NCBI RefSeq assembly: GCF_022512515.1
Contig: NZ_JAKWBK010000001.1
Location: 1,922,001 to 1,986,000, forward strand
Source: Paraniabella hibiscisoli
Lineage (GTDB): Bacteria > Bacteroidota > Bacteroidia > Chitinophagales > Chitinophagaceae
Direction: 5' to 3'
Length of the DNA stretch: 64,000 bases
Position numbers and translations under genes: made by a program. Of this stretch, positions 61,111-64,000 are shown piece after piece (position 1 is the first letter of the stretch; the number at the start of each line of letters is the position of its first letter). The notes under the pieces were generated by a model, which was not told the DNA's origin, searched no databases, and saw only the letters and a list, made by a program, of their open reading frames with translations.

Positions 61111-62507
61111 ATGGCTACAATTACTAAAGAATCAATAGGCCAGTTACACGAAAAGATCAGTGTAAAAATTGACAAGGCCGATTATTTCCCTTCTTTCGAA
61201 AAATCTCTAAAAGAATACAGCAAAAAGGCAAGCATACAAGGTTTCAGACCTGGTAAGGTTCCTGCTGGTTTGATCAAAAAATGTATGGTCCTTCTTTATT
61301 TACCGACGAAATATTAAAGTCTGTTGATAAAGAACTGATTAATCATCTGCAAACAGAAAAAGCCGAGATTTTTGGGCAACCGCTTCCTATGGAAATGGAA
61401 GTGCCCGCATTTGATCTGAACAATCCGGGAGAATATACTTTTAATTTTGAAATCGGTTTGAAACCCGAGTTTGAATTAGCTGATTTAGCAAAAGCTGACA
61501 TTACCGGCTATAATATCGATATTACTGATGAGATGCTGAATGAAGAAATTGAAAGACTTCAGAACCGCTACGGTAATATGACAGATAAAGAAGCAGTAGA
61601 CGGAGCCAACAATGTTTTAAACGTAACATTTGAAGAGGTAGATGCTGACGGAAATGTGGTTGAAGGAGGTCTTAAAAAAGATAACTCTTTGCTGTTAAGC
61701 TATTTTGCCGAAGCGGTTCAAAAAGAACTGAACGGTAAAAAAGCGGGCGATAGCTTCAATATTATTTTAGCTGATGCTTTTGAAGATAAAGAATTAGAAT
61801 TTATCGCTTCTGATTTGGGCCTGAACAAGGATAACGAATCAGATAAAAAGAAAACTTTCAAACTAGACATCACTAAAGTATCTGAACTGGAAAAAAGAGA
61901 GTTGAATGAGGAGTTCTTCAATCAGCTTTTCCCGGATGGTAATGTAAAGACTGAAGAAGATTTCCGTGCGGCTGTAAAAGATCAGGCTTTCAATTACTGG
62001 GCTTCTCAAAGCCGTAACCAGATCCAGGACCAGATCTTCCATAAACTGGTAGAGAATACAACTATTTCATTCCCTGAACCATTTCTACGTAAATGGCTGA
62101 TCACACAGAATGCGCAGGAGCAGGAAGGTCAACCTGCTAAAACTGAAGAGCAGATCGACCAGGAAATGCCTACTTTCCTGAACCAGTTAAAATGGACGCT
62201 GATCTCTGAAAAAATTATGAGAGACCAGAAGATCGAGGTAAAACAGGATGAATTAAAAGCTTTCGCCCAGGCACAGTTGTTCAGCTATATGGGTGGCATG
62301 ATGCCGAACGATACAGAACAGCCATGGGTGAATGATTATATAGACAGGATGATGAAGGATCGTAAGTATGTAGAAGATGCTTACAACCGTATCCAGTCTC
62401 AGAAAGTATTTGAGTGGGCTGAAACACAGATCAAACCTGTTGCACAGCAAATCAGTGCTGAAGACTTCTCTAAAATGGTAAACGAGCATCAACACGCTCA
62501 CCGTTAA
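61111..62507 (+). CDS. tig: Trigger factor, ribosome-associated chaperone (frameshifted)
   Basis: Binds at the ribosome exit and shields nascent chains. The ribosome-binding signature GFRPGKVP is at residues 44-51. The C-terminal chaperone arms (EFFNQLFPDGNVKTEEDFR, PEPFLRKWLITQNAQEQEG) are well conserved with Bacteroidota trigger factors, which lack a clear FKBP-type catalytic loop. A missing A near 61283 (LIKKMYGPSLFTDEIL restored) splits the frame. Restored length is about 465 residues. It follows the tRNA-Leu gene and is closed by a terminator. Confidence 0.94.
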
Positions 62508-62530
62508 TGGAGGTTTAATATATTAATTCT

Positions 62531-62556
62531 AAGGCGCTTTTTAAGCGCCTTTTTTA
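62531..62556 (+). terminator. Terminator after tig
   Basis: AAGGCGCTT / AAGCGCCTT with a tiny loop, then TTTTTTA. It overlaps the restored end of the converging phosphatase gene. Confidence 0.85.
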
Positions 62557-63561
62557 TGGAGTCAGCCCAATGCTTTCAGAATGTTTTAGCGCCTCGCTAC
62601 TATCTAAAAAGTAACAAACAGGGATCTCTGCCCGAGACCTGATCCAACTCAACCATTACCGCCTGCTTTCGCCGCCTGCCCACACATCTTATATAAACAC
62701 AGGAAATAAGCTCCGGGAAATTTTTTACCAGCGAGCTATATATGTAAGGGTCGTGTTGAGAATCATCTCCCAGTAAAACAAAACGTTGGGTGGGATAAGC
62801 TTCCAAAATTCTTACGATACGCGCAAATTTACTCGCGTGATTTTTCTGTCCGCTTTTGAACACATTGGAGAGGTTCTGTATTTGATTCAAAAGGCAAATC
62901 CCATCAGGCATAGCATTCTTTTCAATAAACTTTCTGATAAAATCGTATAAATTCCATTCACTGCTGCTTACGTAAAAGAATGGATTGGGCTTGTCATAAG
63001 TTGTTTGGGCCAATTGCAAAGCCTGGTAGTGTTTCACTACCCCGTCAAAGGGTTTACGACTATGTGCATTACGGGTCAGTAGCAATTTCAGGCGCTTTAA
63101 AATAGACTCGAATGGGATATTAAGAAAGTATCATCGATGTCTGAAATAAAAGCGAACTGATTGGTTTGGGGTATTATGATATGGGAAATCGCGGTGTTCA
63201 ACAATTGCTGGTCAGCGTTACCTTTTAGTGCCACTTCTACCTTGTATTTGCCGGGCTCCAGCGGCTGTTCGTTGGGCAAATCAACAATAAAAAATCCATC
63301 CGCTGCCGCATTGGTTTCAACTATCTTTCCTTGCCATTTTACCTCGATCAATGCATCTGGCATTGTTTTTATCATAAATGTTTTGAGCAATGCAAGGGTA
63401 TTGTGGAAAAAGCCGTTTTTGTAGATTTCCCTGGGTGATGCAGACTGTGTTAATGCATGGCCCATCAATGTGCAGTGAGTGCTGTTGCCAAAACCTTCGT
63501 AAACCTTCAAATGAGGCTTTTTGATGAGGTGTAATTTTTTATGAATGGCTTCTTTAAACAC
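62554..63561 (-). CDS. App1-type phosphatidate phosphatase domain protein, DUF2183 (frameshifted)
   Basis: Predicted to dephosphorylate phosphatidic acid to diacylglycerol. The DxDxT catalytic motif is FAFISDIDDTFLISHSS (about residues 139-156), and FVLLGDDSQHDPYIYSSLV is the second conserved block of the DUF2183/App1 family. An N-terminal beta-sandwich-like part (PDALIEVKWQGKIVETNA) precedes the catalytic part. Base losses near 63120 and 62622 break the frame; the restored end is IPVCYFLDSSEALKHSE to LTP at 62554. Start is GTG at 63561. About 336 residues. It runs head-to-head with the lipid kinase gene, 12 bp apart. Confidence 0.85.
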
Positions 63562-63573
63562 GTAGTATATTTT

Positions 63574-64000
63574 ATGCAGGACAAAATTTTATTTGTAGTA
63601 AATGAAAGCTCGGGCGAAAACAATAACGACTGGCAGACAGATATTGAATCCTATTTCAAAGAGAAAGACGTAACATTGGATTTTTACTATCTTCCTGATC
63701 CCGTTGATTGCGATTCGCTTGATCAGTACATAAAAAGTGCCAAAGCAACTAAAGTAGTTGCGGTTGGCGGCGACGGTACAATTTCGCTGGTTGCAAAATC
63801 TATAAAGGGTACAGATATAATCCTGGGTATTGTGCCTGCCGGCTCTGCCAATGGAATGGCCAAAGAGCTGATGATACCTGCAAAGCTTGAAGAAGCCCTG
63901 CAAATAATTGAAAGTGGCAGGCAAACAAGTATGGATACCATTCTTTTGAATAATAAGCACCTTTGCCTGCATTTAAGCGATGTTGGTATTAACGCGCAGC
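63574..64000 (+). CDS. Diacylglycerol kinase-family lipid kinase (cut by the window end)
   Basis: The ATG at 63574 gives MQDKILFVVNESSGENNNDW, and the catalytic glycine-rich loop VVAVGGDGTISLVA (GGDGT at residues 65-69) and VPAGSANGMAKEL identify the DAGK/YegS family, which phosphorylates diacylglycerol or related lipids with ATP. At least 142 residues are visible, in one uninterrupted frame to the window edge. The divergent neighbour encodes the likely opposite reaction, removal of that phosphate. Confidence 0.88.
   Translation, partial: MQDKILFVVNESSGENNNDWQTDIESYFKEKDVTLDFYYLPDPVDCDSLDQYIKSAKATKVVAVGGDGTISLVAKSIKGTDIILGIVPAGSANGMAKELMIPAKLEEALQIIESGRQTSMDTILLNNKHLCLHLSDVGINAQ

Noticed and set aside
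1..64000. Reading the many broken genes as pseudogenes or programmed frameshifts
   Set aside because: Breaks fall at unrelated sites in single-copy essential genes and are nearly always one lost base in a homopolymer; no shared slippery-site pattern is seen.
1..64000. CRISPR arrays, insertion sequences or prophage
   Set aside because: No regularly spaced repeats, transposase, integrase or phage structural genes were found on either strand.

Overview
The window is a chromosomal segment of a Bacteroidota bacterium, most likely a member of the Chitinophagaceae. The evidence is the rpsD-rpoA-rplQ order, -7 promoter elements of the TAnnTTTG type, A-rich start regions without Shine-Dalgarno sequences, an OmpA protein with type-3 calcium repeats, a DUF6427-type membrane protein, a secreted protein with a Bacteroidota Fn3-like C-terminal module, and a GH18 chitinase. 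Assignment to genus is not possible from sequence reading alone. I see no prophage, insertion sequence, rRNA operon or CRISPR array; this is mostly housekeeping chromosome with a few accessory genes.

Layout. 1-2.6 kb: end of the ribosomal protein/RNA polymerase operon (rpsD, rpoA, rplQ). 2.8-3.4 kb: two small proteins resembling orphan polymorphic-toxin immunity proteins. 3.4-10.4 kb: a minus-strand drug-efflux operon (TetR regulator, TolC-like channel, membrane fusion protein, RND pump) with a candidate operator. 10.5-15.2 kb: DUF502 protein, UbiX flavin prenyltransferase, a free-standing DsbD N-terminal domain, a DUF6427-type membrane protein and an unusual Gly/Trp-rich exported protein. 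15.4-20.2 kb: Kup potassium transporter, RecJ, polyprenyl diphosphate synthase. 20.4-29.4 kb: OmpA protein, CorC-type CBS protein, PAP2 phosphatase, a tandem pair of LD-carboxypeptidases, a secreted Fn3-type protein, a small lipoprotein and a beta-barrel. 29.6-34.7 kb: RRM RNA-binding protein, the rpsF-rpsR-rplI operon, a quinone oxidoreductase-like enzyme, an acidic disordered protein and GlmM. 35-43.8 kb: MetG, a LytS/LytTR two-component pair and a large AsmA-like protein. 43.9-53.6 kb: GNAT, cysteine desulfurase, SulP transporter, chitinase, a GMC oxidoreductase with its small subunit, a lipoprotein, the N-degron pair ClpS-Aat and an esterase. 53.8-64 kb: methyltransferase, a Doc-type toxin-antitoxin pair, PabB, PurA, the (p)ppGpp synthetase/hydrolase, tRNA-Leu(UAG), trigger factor, and a divergent pair of an App1-type phosphatidate phosphatase and a diacylglycerol kinase-type lipid kinase.

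The dominant peculiarity is that about 34 of roughly 57 protein genes carry frameshifts, including essential genes such as rpsD, rplI, metG, purA, recJ and tig. Nearly every one I resolved is the loss of a single base from a short homopolymer, so I read them as sequence errors and annotate each gene at its full extent. One exception stands out: the Doc toxin is broken inside its catalytic motif by what looks like a 7-bp tandem duplication, not a base loss.

I did not find a clearly new multi-gene system. The best leads are the secreted protein whose Fn3-like C-terminal module is split by a hydrophobic hairpin ending in a cysteine, the Gly/Trp-rich exported protein, the orphan immunity-like pair, the broken Doc toxin, and the head-to-head lipid phosphatase/lipid kinase pair whose start codons lie only 12 bp apart.
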